The notes under the pieces were generated by a model, which was not told the DNA's origin, did not search any database, and worked only from the letters and a program-made list of their open reading frames with translations. From Nematostella vectensis (Eukaryota; Cnidaria; Anthozoa; Actiniaria; Edwardsiidae), in assembly GCF_932526225.1 (NCBI RefSeq), contig NC_064040.1, forward strand, positions 5,739,181 through 5,803,180: a DNA stretch of 64,000 nucleotides. The letters run 5' to 3'. The translations under genes were made by a program, and so were the position numbers. Positions 34,501 to 46,383 of this stretch are shown here, piece by piece. Each line of letters opens with the position of its first letter. The first letter of the stretch is position 1.

Positions 34501-37500
34501 ATATATTTGGGTAAAAGCTCTCACCGGGGGCCAAAACAGTGCTCAACTTGACAGGACTAACATAGGTGGAGAGTTCCTTAAGTTAGTTGATATGTGCCCC
34601 TACTGTCAGCAACTTAGCTTTAGCTGTATGCCAAATGTAAAACAAATAATTTACATGCACAATAAAACCATTTTGAAAAGAAGTGCCAATGAACAGGGAG
34701 AGAATGATAGAAGATGTAATTGGAGGAAAAGGGAAGAATGTCCTTTGGTGAATGCCTTGTAAAAGAGGTAGTTCACCAAGCAAAAGTAGAGACAGGGACA
34801 ATGAGTTCAAAACGAGATGTCTTCATGTGTAGGCATAGACGTAAGTTCCTTCTTAAATTTAGCAATTCTAAAGTGGGCAACTCGGCAGGCTTGTAGAGGT
34901 TCAAAAAGTAATGAAGTGCGCACATTGACTGTGACGGTTTTGCGTCTCACGAAATCGATCCATATGTAGTAGTAGTAAACTTTGATGTAAATGTAAGATA
35001 TTTTAACTAAGGAGTGGATCCATGCGGTGGATCTACGAAAATGCACGGAGTTTTATACATTCCAGGGTTCAAAATAATTTTTTTAAATCTGCTAGATTTT
35101 GCCGGCTTTCCAGATTTTGGTGGCGAAAAAAAGCCTTCATCCCCAAATTATGAAAGGAAAATACAGAAAAAAAGAGCCGGCAAAGACATGAAAACAGACG
35201 ACTTCACCGGCAGCCGGCTGCTTGTTAACAAAAAAGATACCCAATAATAATACCCATGGATATTTGTCAAATAATTCATGAATTAATAATTAATTGTTGG
35301 GAGCAAATTTTAAAAATAAGTATGGCTGGCTGCGTTTCCTGGCCAACTTAGAATTGATTTTTCTGTGCAAAGTAACAACTTTGGCTAAGTCAAGATGGCT
35401 AGAAATGGTTAATGAAAGTTCACAAAGATAGAAATAATATAACTGCAGGGTGTAGTGCACCATATTATTGAAACTCAATATACTTATATAGTTGGGACAG
35501 AATTTCTGAAATAGGCTATATATATGAATATATTATATTTTGTATCAAAATTTTACACATTATTATACAAAATGTAAACATACCTTTTCCAACAGAAATT
35601 TTTGGATTATAGAATCGTCAGCTTGAATTTCTTCGCGAAGAAATGTTACAACCTGAAATTATATACAAACACTGTATTATAATATAATGTGAGCTGAGAC
35701 CATACTTGAAAATTCTCCTCGAGGGGGGGGGAATTACGCAGCCCCTGTTTGGGTATAGGGGTACCACCTAGGATCTGTTACCCAGACTTTGTCTTGAACA
35801 AAAATTTCTGCAAAAATAAGTCCTGTTTAGGACAACAACCACAACTTTCATACTCGTGATATAAACCACTGTTGAAGTCCAAGATCCGACTTGCATTACA
35901 ATGCTGTTTTGTTTGTGTTTTGAATGCTCAAAACTCTCATAATTTTAAAATACAACTTTCCCTTGTTATTTTATCCTTTAAAAATAGAATTGAGTTGTTT
36001 TAGTTGTAGAATGGATTGGAATTCATTGTGATTCAAGCAGATTTATAAGTTAACTCATCTCATTTGCATACGATTTCAGCCCAAGAAACCAAAGGTGATG
36101 GTGACAGTGAAGTCGGATCCATTGGCTTTAAGTACAAAGGGCTTAAAATGTATACAATGTTAAGGACAGACAACTTTAAATGTATACACAGTTTAGGACA
36201 GAAAAGGTAAAAAAACCTATCCAACAGCCAGCAGCCCAATTATTTTAACCTCCGGCAGAATTAGAGAAAGTTGTTGAAATTGCAATGTGAAAAATCACCT
36301 GTAAAAGTAAACAACAAAACAACCCCCCCCCCCAAAAAAAAAAAGGCCCTGAAAATTTAGTTAATGCAATTAGTTCACACAATGCTTAAAGCCCCATTGG
36401 CAACCAAAGTGATTGTTTTTAAAAGCGCCATTGTCGCCATTGTCTTGCGAACGATTTGATTGGAGGACTAAAATTAAAATATGCACAATCATTCACTACC
36501 GACACCCGAGGTGCGTGTTTCTTCTTGTTTTCGCTGGTAAAGAAAGCTTTTCACCCACTGTTTCCACAGTATTAAGGAAGACAAGAACATAACGTAACGA
36601 AGAAACAACCAAGCAATGCGTGTTTCATGATAAGGATCATTGACAAATAAAGATTGATGTCATAGAGAAAGATATTGGTTTCCACACGATCACTCAAACT
36701 TGAAACTATTCTTTATTTTGTCACTGATAAGTACTATAACTTGTATTTAAAACTCTAGGTTAATAGCTAAGAAGCGAGAAGTCGAGAAGAATATATGCCA
36801 AACACACAGAAAAAATATAATTCATTGCTATGATTTGCAAATTTAACTCACGGCAAATAAAACTACATACATATTGTTTGTTTCTCTTGCATTTTTCAGG
36901 GTAACATTGAGGCTCAAATTTGAATCGAACCTGCTATTTTCATTCCCTCTATATGTGAATGAGTGGCTCAGAGTCTGAAAAACTGACTTTGAGGAAAACT
37001 AAACACAAATTCCTTTGTAGTCGTTGTGATTGTTATCATGCAATGGGTACAAGATTTCCTATAGGCAAGATACTGGCATCGACATCATACCTGTCAAACT
37101 CCGAAAATCTCAAGGCTTGAGAATTTTTTGGGGGAGGGGTGGGGTGTATTCATTTTTTGGGGGGAGGGGTGGGTTTAACCTTGCAGGCGTTTGCCGTATA
37201 GAAAGCTCTCGCCAACAAATCCACTTATAGATCTCACAAGGGTGTTAGATAAATTGCGCTTCGCAAGGGAATTGTTGTTTCAAATATTTTAATAGAAAAT
37301 AGGCAAAATGGCGATTTTCTATGGAATAATTTTTCGGAAGCGATAAAAATCGCTAAAAAGCGGGAGATTTGGTGCTCAACGCGGGAGAGCGGGAGAAGGG
37401 GTCCAAAATCTTGAGACTCCCGCCTAATGCGGAAGAGTTGACAGGTATGCGACATGAATGCAAAAAAGCGAAGGACTAAAGCAAAGATTGTTCTTATCTT

Positions 37501-37839
37501 GTGTCAAATATACTCATAAAATGCAAAAGGGATTCTGTATTGTTCTTGGACGTCAGTGAATGATTAATACAAGTTTCACGAACCTTGTTACATACTTAAA
37601 TTTTCTGTGACCTAAGGCCTTTGGCTCGAAGTGGTAAAACCGCTTTCATATGACATCGCATAAATGCGTATGAAAGAGCTTCATTCAGAAACATAACAGG
37701 TCTTTGCAGGCAAAAAATCAACTATTATAGAACACACAATCTCATATTTGTGTTATTTTAATCAACGAGCTCGAAATCCGTTTCTATGTTGGTGAATATT
37801 GGCTTACATTACCTTATTTTCGTTCGCGCCGCTTGCCAT
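31543..37839 (-). pseudogene. SAM - UBX-like - HECT E3 ubiquitin ligase gene of the transposon
   Basis: Exons: 37839-37813 (ATG, nine codons), 35652-35584, 34307-33787, 33331-31543, joining in phase to 801 aa. Residues about 10-75 resemble a SAM domain (L-S-H-E-D-L-K-T-L-G-I). About 300-385 resemble a UBX/ubiquitin fold. The C-terminal part, about 370 residues, is HECT-like. It ends with T-C-F-R-I-L-I-L-P, which places the catalytic Cys as in HECT C-lobes. The last exon is a clean 596-codon frame. One in-frame TAG (34143-34145, codon 87) breaks the gene unless it is bypassed by splicing or re-initiation. Related proteins are often annotated as G2/M-phase-specific E3-like. Expected activity is ubiquitin transfer; its role for a transposon is unknown. 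Confidence 0.7.
37085..37451. mobile_element. MITE in intron 1 of the HECT gene
   Basis: CATACCTGTCAAACTC at the left matches inverted GAGTTGACAGGTATG at the right. GGGGAGGGGTGGG repeats lie inside. A diverged relative lies at about 57165-57330. Confidence 0.65.
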
Positions 37840-37892
37840 CTTGCTGAACTCTGTAATTTCTAGAAAGTAGACCGCTGACCAACACGACACGT

Positions 37893-38053
37893 GCTTTTAT
37901 CTGATGTCATCTTGCACCTGACATCTTGCATCGGACATCTAATATCTTGCATCTGACATCTTGCATCTAACATCTTGCATCTAACATCTTGCTTCTGACA
38001 TCTTGCTTGCATCTGACGTCTTGCATCTGACATGGCCCCTATGGGCTTCCGTA
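37893..38053 (-). repeat. Right terminal inverted repeat with 14-bp minisatellite
   Basis: About eight units of CATCTTGCATCTGA, with variants, run up to the inverted end sequence finishing GGGCTTCCGTA at 38053. This is the mirror image of 27242-27450. Confidence 0.85.
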
Positions 38054-38109
38054 CTTTACCTTTTATTATCAATGTCAAATATTGTAGTAAACGTTCAATA
38101 AATACAAAT

Positions 38110-38375
38110 TTAGATATCGGAAAAGGGATGAGCAAAGGGGAGCAAGGGTGAGCAAGGAATATAGCCTTGACTGAAAAACGGAGAACGGGGGTGAACAAGG
38201 AATAAAACCTTGACTGAACAACGGAGCAAAGGGGGGCAAGGAATATGAACTTAACCGAACAACGGAGAACGGGGGTGAACAAGGAGTATAACCTTGACTG
38301 AACAACGGAGCAAAGGGGGGCTAGGAATATGAACTTCACCGAACAACGGAGAACGGGGTTGAACAAAGGGAGGCA
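38110..38375. repeat. Tandem repeat of about 40 bp with dimeric organisation
   Basis: Alternating units built on CCTTGACTGAACAACGGAGC and ACCGAACAACGGAGAACGGG form pairs of about 84 bp, three times over. It lies just outside the transposon's right end. The long minus-strand frames here are low-complexity artefacts. Confidence 0.85.
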
Positions 38376-38971
38376 AGGGTGAGCTTTGTTATTCTAAGTT
38401 CCCTGAAAATTCTACCCATAATTCCTCGGTAGAAGTGGTTCGCCATATTGTTGTTGTCAAGCCAGCTCGTGGGGTGTGCAACGAACTCCGGCAGGTCCTA
38501 AATAATGAATGTCTCCGCATCTTGCCTCCTTGTGAGCATTATCTAATTATTCTGATCACAAGGGAGAAGACGAAGACAAGGTATGCTCGCATGATGTGAG
38601 AAAAAAACAGAAAATTTATTGTGCCTACGAGCATGAGAGGTCGGTGTTGTGTTGTGTTTCGGTTCTGTTTTAGTTTTTGTTTACATCTTTGTGTATACAT
38701 ATTCAAATCCTCTTTTAAGAAAATAGTTTACCAGTACTCATATCCTCATGGGAGGAATGTTTTGTTAATCCTTTTAAATATTTATACATTTCATACCAAA
38801 CACTTTTTTTTTCTACTTACCACAACCCGTCCACAACCCCCCCCCCCCCCCTATAGTATTAGGTTGTTTGTTGTTGTTGTTGTTTGAACAAGCTTTATTA
38901 CTTTTAAACTCCTAAAAAATAATGCTTGAACGTCTAAGAGAAAAAAAATATATAATTGCAAAATGTTTCAG
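38376..38971. other. Region upstream of the glycosidase-like gene
   Basis: A plus-strand frame about 38385-38580 stays open and ends at a donor-like AAGGTATGC. Its phase does not fit the exon at 38972, so it was not joined. C-runs and a (GTT)n stretch (38840-38884) follow. Confidence 0.35.
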
Positions 38972-41698
38972 GGAACAATGACAGCTTCAGGTGTCAAAGA
39001 AGTAGTGCACATCATGAATGACTTTGCCTCAAATACTGGTCTGTCAAGTGCATCAGTAGCTTGTCGTCGGTACCTGTGGACAGATGCCTTTGCCGTTTGT
39101 AATTACCTAGGGCTCTGGAAAGTGACGAAAGATGAAAAATACAGGCAGCTTGCTCTCAGTCTAGTAGACCAAGTTCACAATGTCCTTGGAAGACATAGGT
39201 CTGATGACAAAAGAAAAGTAGGTTTCTTATAAATCCCCTAATTCCCCAAGAGGAATATTTTGAATGTAGATCTGTCACAGAAGATGGGTTATTAGAATTT
39301 AGAAATTACATTATCAACAGGGCATTTTGATTCCATTGTAACAGTTCTTCATGAGCACTCTTAGCCTCAATGGCTGCAATCGTGACAACAGTCTCTAGCT
39401 AGTACTCTCTTATCTTTTATAAAGTCATTGAAGAGTGGTTCATGTATAGAATCTAAGCTTATTGTTAGCAATGTAATTTCTGGCACCTTGGTTGATCACA
39501 TTGTCAACTTTTCTGCCCTCCATCTCCTTTGCAAATGGTCACGGGTTGAATATAAGATTTTTTTTCTTATGATTGGTGTTAGGTTAAACTAATTGTTTAA
39601 CAGAAACCACAGGTCCGTGGGTTTTATCATATTCCACTGGAACCCTACATCTGTTAATTACTTATATCACATCAGGGATGGATCAGCGGCCTTAGTGAGG
39701 AACAAGGCAAGCTGCATCCTACATCTGGTGGGTTAAGAATCGGCAAGAAAATGATGGAGCGCCAAGTCAATGAGCCTTATGATGATGATCTGGAGTGGGA
39801 TCGAGACGGGCAATATTATCACTATCTCACTAAGTGGATGCATGCCATGAATACTGTTACCTTGGCAACCAGTGATAACAAGTATAATAAATGGGCTGCA
39901 GAGCTAGCACAGGGTACCCATGAGAAGTTTACTTATGATTCTGGAGGAGGGAGAAAGAGGATGTATTGGAAGATGAGCATTGACCTTAGTTACCCTCTGG
40001 TTCAGAGTATGGGCCATCATGACCCACTTGATGGGTAGGTAGTTGGGTGTCGTGTAAGGGCCAGAAAGGTGTGAGAAATTGGGAGATTGTGTAAAGAAAA
40101 TATCTAAAACAAAGAGCTAATTCTCCGTCATCAAAATCCATGCTTATATCTGATTTGCTGTCTTCCTCGCTCTCTTTCTTTTCTCTTTTCTCTTTTCTCT
40201 TTTCTCTTTTCTCATGCTGCGCTTTCCTTGCAAGAAGAGAATGAAAAGCATTTTTGCTTCTTTTACATTATCTATAGCACCAACCATTATCAGGTTGCAA
40301 CCTGGAGTTAGTCACATCTTTGAGAAATCGAGTGCCTTCACTTTTTCTAAATTAATGTTTTGAGCCAATTCCTACCCCTCCAGTTTTTGTCCAGCTTGCA
40401 GATAATCTCTTGCTCACGTTTCTTTGACATTGTCATTGCTGTTCTTTCCTTTGCTCCTTCTTTCTTTGGTTTTAGGGAGGGAGGGCACCAAAAATATGGG
40501 GGAAGCGTAAGGGGGGGTGCATGCAAAATTTTGTTCCTCCTGAATGGGGGGTTAACTAATTTTATCCCTTATTTTTATCAGAATCATCATACCCCCCCTA
40601 CTCGGAATAATAAATGAACTTTCCCAGGACAGAAAGAAAAACCTGAGTTTCCAGGATGATGTTTACTAAGTTCCCATAATTTACCATGTGCTAAACCTTA
40701 TCACAGCTACATCACATACCTGCAAATCCAGAGAACACTCAGGAAACAAGGCACAGAAGGACCAGACCTTTCACAGCAAATATCAGACATGTCCAGTATA
40801 TGCAAGGGCAAAGACTGGGTGACAACCGACCCCCTAGGCCTTGGGGGTCTGCTGTGTGACTGCTATCGTGTGATGGTCATGTTGGATGATAATGACATTG
40901 AAGGTGGTGAAGAGTTGTTAGAAAAGCTGCTTGGCGCTTGCAACACAGGGATGAAGTCTTACACAGAGGGCAGGTACTGACTTATATATTCCTAACCTGG
41001 GGCTAGGTTTTGGGCGGAGGCGGACACAGAATGTACTCAAAGTGCAAAGCTTTGCCATAATATATATGCTAGCATTGTCATTAATCTATATTTTAACTGC
41101 CAAAAATATCTTACATTTTGAGGCATTTCATGGAGCATGTTGCAAAAGAAAATGCCCCCCTCTTCATAACCAGTCTTTCAAATATATTGTTTTGTTGTTC
41201 TCAAGAAACTCTATCTAAGGGAAGCTATGGACATGTCACTTCCAGGGGAATCTGTGTATTCCAATTATATGTTCTTAGAAGGGCATGATGAACAATATCC
41301 ATATCAGGGCTGTAGCAGTCCTCGGAGGATCGGGGAACACGATACAGAAACTTTTTTTTTGATGTCTTGTGTTTTTTATCAGGTACGGCAACCAGCTGCA
41401 GAGACCAGCACAATATCGCCTCGCCTTCCGTGAGCTCGGGCTGGCAATAGGTTTACAAGCCATTGACCAGATGCAAAATCTCCTTAACGAAAACACAGGG
41501 CTTATAACCTGCAACCCTCGCACCAAGACGCTCCTGGACAGCCTGAGGCAATACGAGCCTCTTGTAGAGACCATCAACAGTTTCTGGAGTAACCAAAACA
41601 ACCAGCGTGCTAGTTCCTGGACTGGTCACCTGGATATCAATATGGTCATGTGGGCAACTAGTTTGATGCCCGATGGCTTCTTCGGCCAGACGTCTTAG
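38972..41698 (+). CDS. Six-hairpin glycosidase-like protein (about 395 aa seen)
   Basis: Four in-phase exons: 38972-39217, 39676-40034, 40707-40973, 41383-41698 (TAG). The first begins at a TTTCAG acceptor, so either a 5' exon is missing or translation starts at the in-frame ATG at 38963. The protein is rich in aromatic and His/Trp segments. Examples are R-R-Y-L-W-T-D-A-F-A-V-C-N-Y-L and L-E-W-D-R-D-G-Q-Y-Y-H-Y-L-T-K-W-M-H-A. It also has repeated helical hairpins, a pattern typical of alpha/alpha six-hairpin carbohydrate-active enzymes. I recall similar proteins mainly from bacteria. There is no signal peptide in the visible part. Substrate unknown; the enzymatic call is by fold resemblance only. 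Confidence 0.6.
40485..40622. repeat. Interspersed repeat copy, shared with 62568-62672
   Basis: Both segments share, in the same orientation, TTTTATCCCTTA followed by TTTTTATCA(G/A)AATC. A C-run and AATAATAAATGAACTT come next. This copy is in the intron between exons 2 and 3 of the glycosidase-like gene. Confidence 0.7.
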
Positions 41699-44272
41699 GT
41701 CAAGGTCAAACGGGTGAGCCATTGGGGGGGGGGGGGGCTCTATGAGACCTCAAGTCCGTATGCTTCCCCTTATCACGTTACTTGTTTCTCATGATTAAAG
41801 CGACAAAATAGTTAAATGAATAGATAAATAGATATTTTTTATATGATCGTAAAAAATTTTGGATTTGCCATTTTTCTTCATTTATTTTGAGGTAATTTCA
41901 GTACATAAGCTAGGGGAAGTTTGGGACTCTGTCTTGACCCTAGTATGACGGATTCCCAGTCCTTAGATAACTTCATAGAATTGCAAGGACAGACCCCAAA
42001 CTAACAAGCACTGAGTAGCACCAGCCTCTCTACCAGACATTATTAAGGCCTGGCTAAACTAGGCGACATGTCGAGCGCGACCTGTGGCGTGCGACATGTC
42101 TCCTAAATGTTTCCTAGTTTAGCCAGCTATACGAGAAACATTTCTTTGTCGCTGCAACGAGATTTGTTGCGCCCTGCAATGTCTCTCTGAGTGGCTAAAC
42201 TAGGAGACAGTGTCTAAACTAGGAGACATGCAGTCGCGCTCGGCATGTCGCCTAGTTTAGCCAGGCCTTCAGGTTCTGCCTGACAAACTCGTGATTTTTC
42301 TTTGGAATGGAAACGGATGCACATTGTGCATGTAAAAGAAAAGTATGTAATGCATAATGGGAAAAGAGTAGAACCTGATCGCAAAGAGAAACTTAGAAAT
42401 TGGTTCTTATGATATTTTAAATTAACAGATTCTATAAATAGAATTTAGTATTTATGAACTTGTTTTGTGGTATGGCTTACTTTACATGTTTTTCAACTCA
42501 CTCAAATGAAATTTCAAAAATTGAAAACAATATAAGGAACTATTACAGGATTATACACGGTCGAGGTCTTAGATGTATGCACGGGTGTACTGGCTGCATA
42601 AAATAGAGTAACCCGAGATGATAGACCTATCTTTTAGGGCATAAAAGAGTAAATTTCTTTTAGGGCATAAAAGAGTAAATTTAGTTTCCCTTAGGGGCAG
42701 TGAAAGATTCTTTTGATTTTTCTAATGGTGGTCTGCTAACACACGCAAACATGTATTAAACCACAAGTCAAATTAAGAGCTAGTGCGGTATGTCGTGGGG
42801 TTAAAAATTGCTTCAACCACGTCTGGGGTACGAATTGCTGTTGACCACACCTAAATTGCTATTCCTGAGGTTCAGAATTGGTTTTGCCGACGATTACCCT
42901 CCCCTCCCCCGGGTGCATAAGGGGCTATGCCGCAGACATTATCTTGCGTGAGCTGTGCACCTCAAATCAACATCGATCACCTTTCTGTCAAGTTTTATCG
43001 GGCGTGTTTCATATTGTATGGTATCCCGTAGATAATCGCCGACGAAAAACTGTTTAATCTGCACTCTTTTCCCTAGCTTATTTATTTGAAATTCCAAAGT
43101 TCACATTAAAAAAAACATGGTCTGAATGTCTTCAAAGTCACATTCTTGCTCTCTTATCTCAAGCCTATAATACTCCTACTAACCTATAATATTCGTAGGG
43201 TAAATAATGAATTCATCGCTGTACATTTATTAAATTTACAACCATTATTTCATTTACAGTTGGTACACTAGCGGTTCATTGTGAGTTCATTGCCAAATTA
43301 TGAACATAAGAGAAATTTCAGTAATAAACAAAATTGAGTATTTTACCCTCTCAGAACTCGAAGTCCGGCATCCTTATGGGCTTTCTGAACAAAATGAGAG
43401 AGCTCTTTTATGTTATGACTTCGGTAGTTTTATTGCGTCTCACAAGTGGACCTTTCGCTTTCTTGAGGGGTGCGAGCGCACCTCCCCCCTCTAGGTACAG
43501 GCTTTGCCCCTGCAGTCTTGCCTAAGGGATCACTTATCTTGACTTTTACCAGTGAGTTTAAACTGCCCAACTTAGTGTTCTATTTATTTAGTTTACCGCG
43601 AAGATGGTTATAGACAAAAATATACATTAGAACATTATTTAATAAGAACCTATACCCCTTGGATTGTTATCGATTTTTTTTACCAGAAAAGCTTATAGAT
43701 TATTTATATAGTTTTTAGCTACTTGCCAGACAATCCGTGAGCCGAAATCTTATTCTATTCACTGAAATATCAACAAGCCCGCTGCTAAAACCCATAAAAT
43801 CAATTCCCATTATACTGTCAACATAAATTATTTTCATTTTGCGTTTTTTTAATAAACAAATTAACAAACGCACCAAAATTATAAACATAACCGTTCCCTA
43901 GATACAAAACCTCAATTTCGATTCCTTTTCGCCATGTACACGCTAAAAATCCCTTTCATGAAATTTGATATAATCTTTAATCCGCAAGTTTGGGCAATTA
44001 TATTCTCCATTTATCTACACTAGACTAAGTGATATCCCGTATGTGGACTAACGGTTAATTAAATGCTTTTTTTTTTTTCTGCTGTGCTATATCCCCTCGC
44101 TTTGGACCCGAAGCCCGAGGGAAAGGAAAGAAACTTGTCAGAGACGCAATAATCACTATGAACAGTATGCCTCCCGGGCTCCCCGCCGACCCGTTTTCAT
44201 TCAGTTTAGCGCTATTGTACAAGTATTGCACATATTCGTTGATAAAAACGCAATAAATACAGACTCCGGTCG
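41699..44272. other. Spacer, mostly non-coding
   Basis: Starts with a run of 14 or more G (41725-41739). It holds a foldback MITE at 42045-42269 and a short direct repeat of GGGCATAAAAGAGTAAATTT at about 42639 and 42663. No gene is recognised. Confidence 0.5.
42045..42269. mobile_element. Foldback MITE (225 bp)
   Basis: AAGGCCTGGCTAAACTAGGC at the left is mirrored by GCCTAGTTTAGCCAGGCCTT at the right. Inner copies of CTAAACTAGGAGACA and its complement allow alternative hairpins. Confidence 0.9.
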
Positions 44273-44800
44273 TCATTTAGGTACTTCTTGCAGGGTAGGC
44301 AGTCTATAGTCTCGCGACATGCTTATATTATTATCCGCTTCTCCGATAATCCTCTTGTTTATCCTTTTGTGTATTTTCTTCTTCCAAGATGCTTGTATGT
44401 TAGCCTCGTTGCATTCTCCACTCAGGTCATGAGTTGCCGCATGCTGCGGCCCATGAAAGTGTTTGTTTTTGTTGCGTTTATGACGTCTCTTTCCCTTGCG
44501 CTCCGCGCTTGCCGTTCTGTGCACAAGCTGTACTTGCCCCGCTGGGATTGTCGGCAAGCTGGGTGTCCAACTAGTGGATTTAGGAGAGCTTTGTAGAATC
44601 TGCTTCATGGATATTGGCAAAGAGTTTTTTATGTCGGGTAAAATACTCGATTCTTTGGCTAATTCTGCGAAACTCTTCTCGCTTAGTCCGGTGCGACCAC
44701 CGTCTAGATCCTGTGACTTCTCTCTCATGTTGCTAGCATTTTTGTCAAAATTACGCCTCGGTTTTTCCCTCTCATCACCGCTGAAAGCTTGTTTAGCCAT
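44273..44800 (-). CDS. Uncharacterised basic protein (175 aa)
   Basis: A single open frame with ATG and stop. It is rich in Lys, Arg, Ser and Asn, with a basic cluster K-G-K-R-R-H-K-R-N-K-N-K that could be a nuclear localisation signal. There are no Cys-pair or catalytic motifs and it is probably disordered. It lies in the same orientation as the ORF at 46384-47307. No family recognised; possibly a lineage-restricted gene or an exon of one. Confidence 0.45.
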   Translation of the reverse strand: MAKQAFSGDEREKPRRNFDKNASNMREKSQDLDGGRTGLSEKSFAELAKESSILPDIKNSLPISMKQILQSSPKSTSWTPSLPTIPAGQVQLVHRTASAERKGKRRHKRNKNKHFHGPQHAATHDLSGECNEANIQASWKKKIHKRINKRIIGEADNNISMSRDYRLPTLQEVPK

Positions 44801-45977
44801 AAGCCTTCGAATCCAAGATCATCTCAAAAGTCCCGACTCTTTCTTTAGCAACTAGACGATCCTTCGCGGCGTAGTCGGTTTCTACGTTTCTCTGTGTACA
44901 GTTGAAGCAGCACTAACACCTTCATCTGTCATATGCGTCTTTTGTTGTTATAAAGCACCAGCTTATCTGCTAAACCAAACACCACACAACACACGTCATC
45001 AACCAATATCTGGACTTGGTGAACTCTTGTAGACAGTTTCCAGTTTCTAACAGACTAGATGATAATTTATCGAGCGGAATCAAATCTAAATCCACGCGTC
45101 TTTAGTTGGCGTGATAACAAAAAGGTCAACGAAATATGAGTCGCCGGCGGCGGTATTCGCATAGCGCAGATATCACGCAGTAAACTCTTTAGTAGTATAA
45201 ATAGTCCATTCTGTCAAACCATGACGAAGAGCATGACCTTTTCTTCGTTGTTTCTTGAGACCCATATTCATTGCGATTTTTTAAAGTAAAATTGTTGCGC
45301 GCGCACAAATCAAAGAGTTTTTTCTTGTTTTTTTTTTTCGAATGCTGAGTTTTATTGACAATGTAAATGCCAGCTATGTTGACAGTTTAAAAGGTACTTA
45401 GATTTTTAATTTCCCTTTTAGGACATATTTGCTGAGAATCAAAATCAAGTATTTTGCAATTTGTGTAGTACATATGATATTTATTATAAATATTTGTAGA
45501 TATGTGTATATTTTAAAGGCACCAAAAAGGCATTTAAATAGAAGAGAAAAATTTTCTGAATTTTTGGGTCTGTTCTTATTTGCAAACTGTATTCAACTGT
45601 CTCCCTTCATTTGTGTCAATAAATCAAAAAGCAAACGGTAAAAAACTGAGTGCTCGATTGAGCAGGTTTTGTTGTCTGTTTATAATTGTCTAAAGGTTCC
45701 CGTGCCTCTTAACTATCAAAATCCAAGCTTTCCATTTAGTAATTTCCGTCTAAAGTAGATCAGTATCTGCCACGCGCAATTAACAACCTCGTAATTCAAC
45801 ATTTCCCGGGCCCATAGATCCTAGCTTGCCGGCTTGCGGCTTGAATTTGATTGGCGGAGAAGTTGAAACACAAGCAGTTAGTTTAATCTGATGCTTTTTC
45901 AGTCATGAAGTGTGTAAAGTGGGATTTTTTCTTTTGCTCTACAGTCACTCTTCCTGCAGCTCATGGTAACCCTGTGG
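44801..45977. other. Spacer with promoter-like upstream DNA
   Basis: No coding signal on either strand. AT-rich with T-runs (45327-45340). Nothing else recognised. Confidence 0.4.
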
Positions 45978-46235
45978 TCAACATTTCACTGAACTGACTG
46001 ACCTCTCACCAAAAACAGAGATATTCTCATCATCTGTTTCCGCGCCAGCCATCGTCATAAACGGGGTTATCAATCTTTCCCGTTTTTCTAAAAATTTGGT
46101 CTTTGCCATCCCATCATACACCTTGCCCTTCCCATCACCCAATGCTGAATTCCCAGAATGCATTAGTTCGGTTTCAACAGTGCGCACTGATCGCCGGGAA
46201 TTTGATGAGTTCCCAGTTACCTTGGTCGCCTTCAT
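45978..46235 (-). CDS. Possible small ORF downstream of the 307-aa ORF (85 aa)
   Basis: A Ser/Thr/Lys-rich minus-strand frame in a 149-bp-spaced array with the larger ORF upstream. It could be a second exon of the same gene or chance. No donor/acceptor pair was found that joins it convincingly. Confidence 0.25.
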   Translation of the reverse strand: MKATKVTGNSSNSRRSVRTVETELMHSGNSALGDGKGKVYDGMAKTKFLEKRERLITPFMTMAGAETDDENISVFGERSVSSVKC

Positions 46236-46383
46236 TACCCCTTTCCCGGTCTCCTTGAGTCGAGAAGGGGACTGAGCTTTTGCATTCCCAGAAGTCCTTA
46301 GTCGCGTTTTAGACTAATTCCCAGGATGCACCGGTCTCGGCGGTAGCTCTGTTCTTGGGATATCTGAGTGAGTTTTCTCTCCA

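Larger units (their letters stand above)
27242..38053. mobile_element. Two-gene DNA transposon (integrase plus SAM/UBX-like/HECT), 10.8 kb
   Basis: Both ends begin with TACGGAAGCCCATAGGGGCC in inverted orientation and stay identical for 35 bp. Each then passes into an array of a 14-bp repeat (GATGTCAGATGCAA). CTT lies immediately outside each end (27239-27241 and 38054-38056), a possible 3-bp target duplication. Inside, an intron-rich DDE integrase gene (+, 27624-30606) converges on a HECT-ligase gene (-, 31543-37839). The HECT gene's first exon lies about 40 bp from the right repeat array. Gene starts near the ends and convergent transcription fit a two-gene transposon. Both genes carry lesions, so this copy is inactive. 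The alternative is chance flanking of unrelated genes by two copies of one interspersed repeat. Confidence 0.6.

Noticed and set aside
37860-38366. 168-codon minus-strand ORF
   Set aside because: Runs through the 38-kb tandem repeat and the terminal array; no domain, low complexity.
38385-38580. Candidate first exon of the glycosidase-like gene
   Set aside because: Donor phase does not match the acceptor at 38972, and no start codon is evident.
41275-41722. Minus-strand ORFs opposite the last glycosidase-like exon
   Set aside because: Antisense shadows of a well-supported exon.
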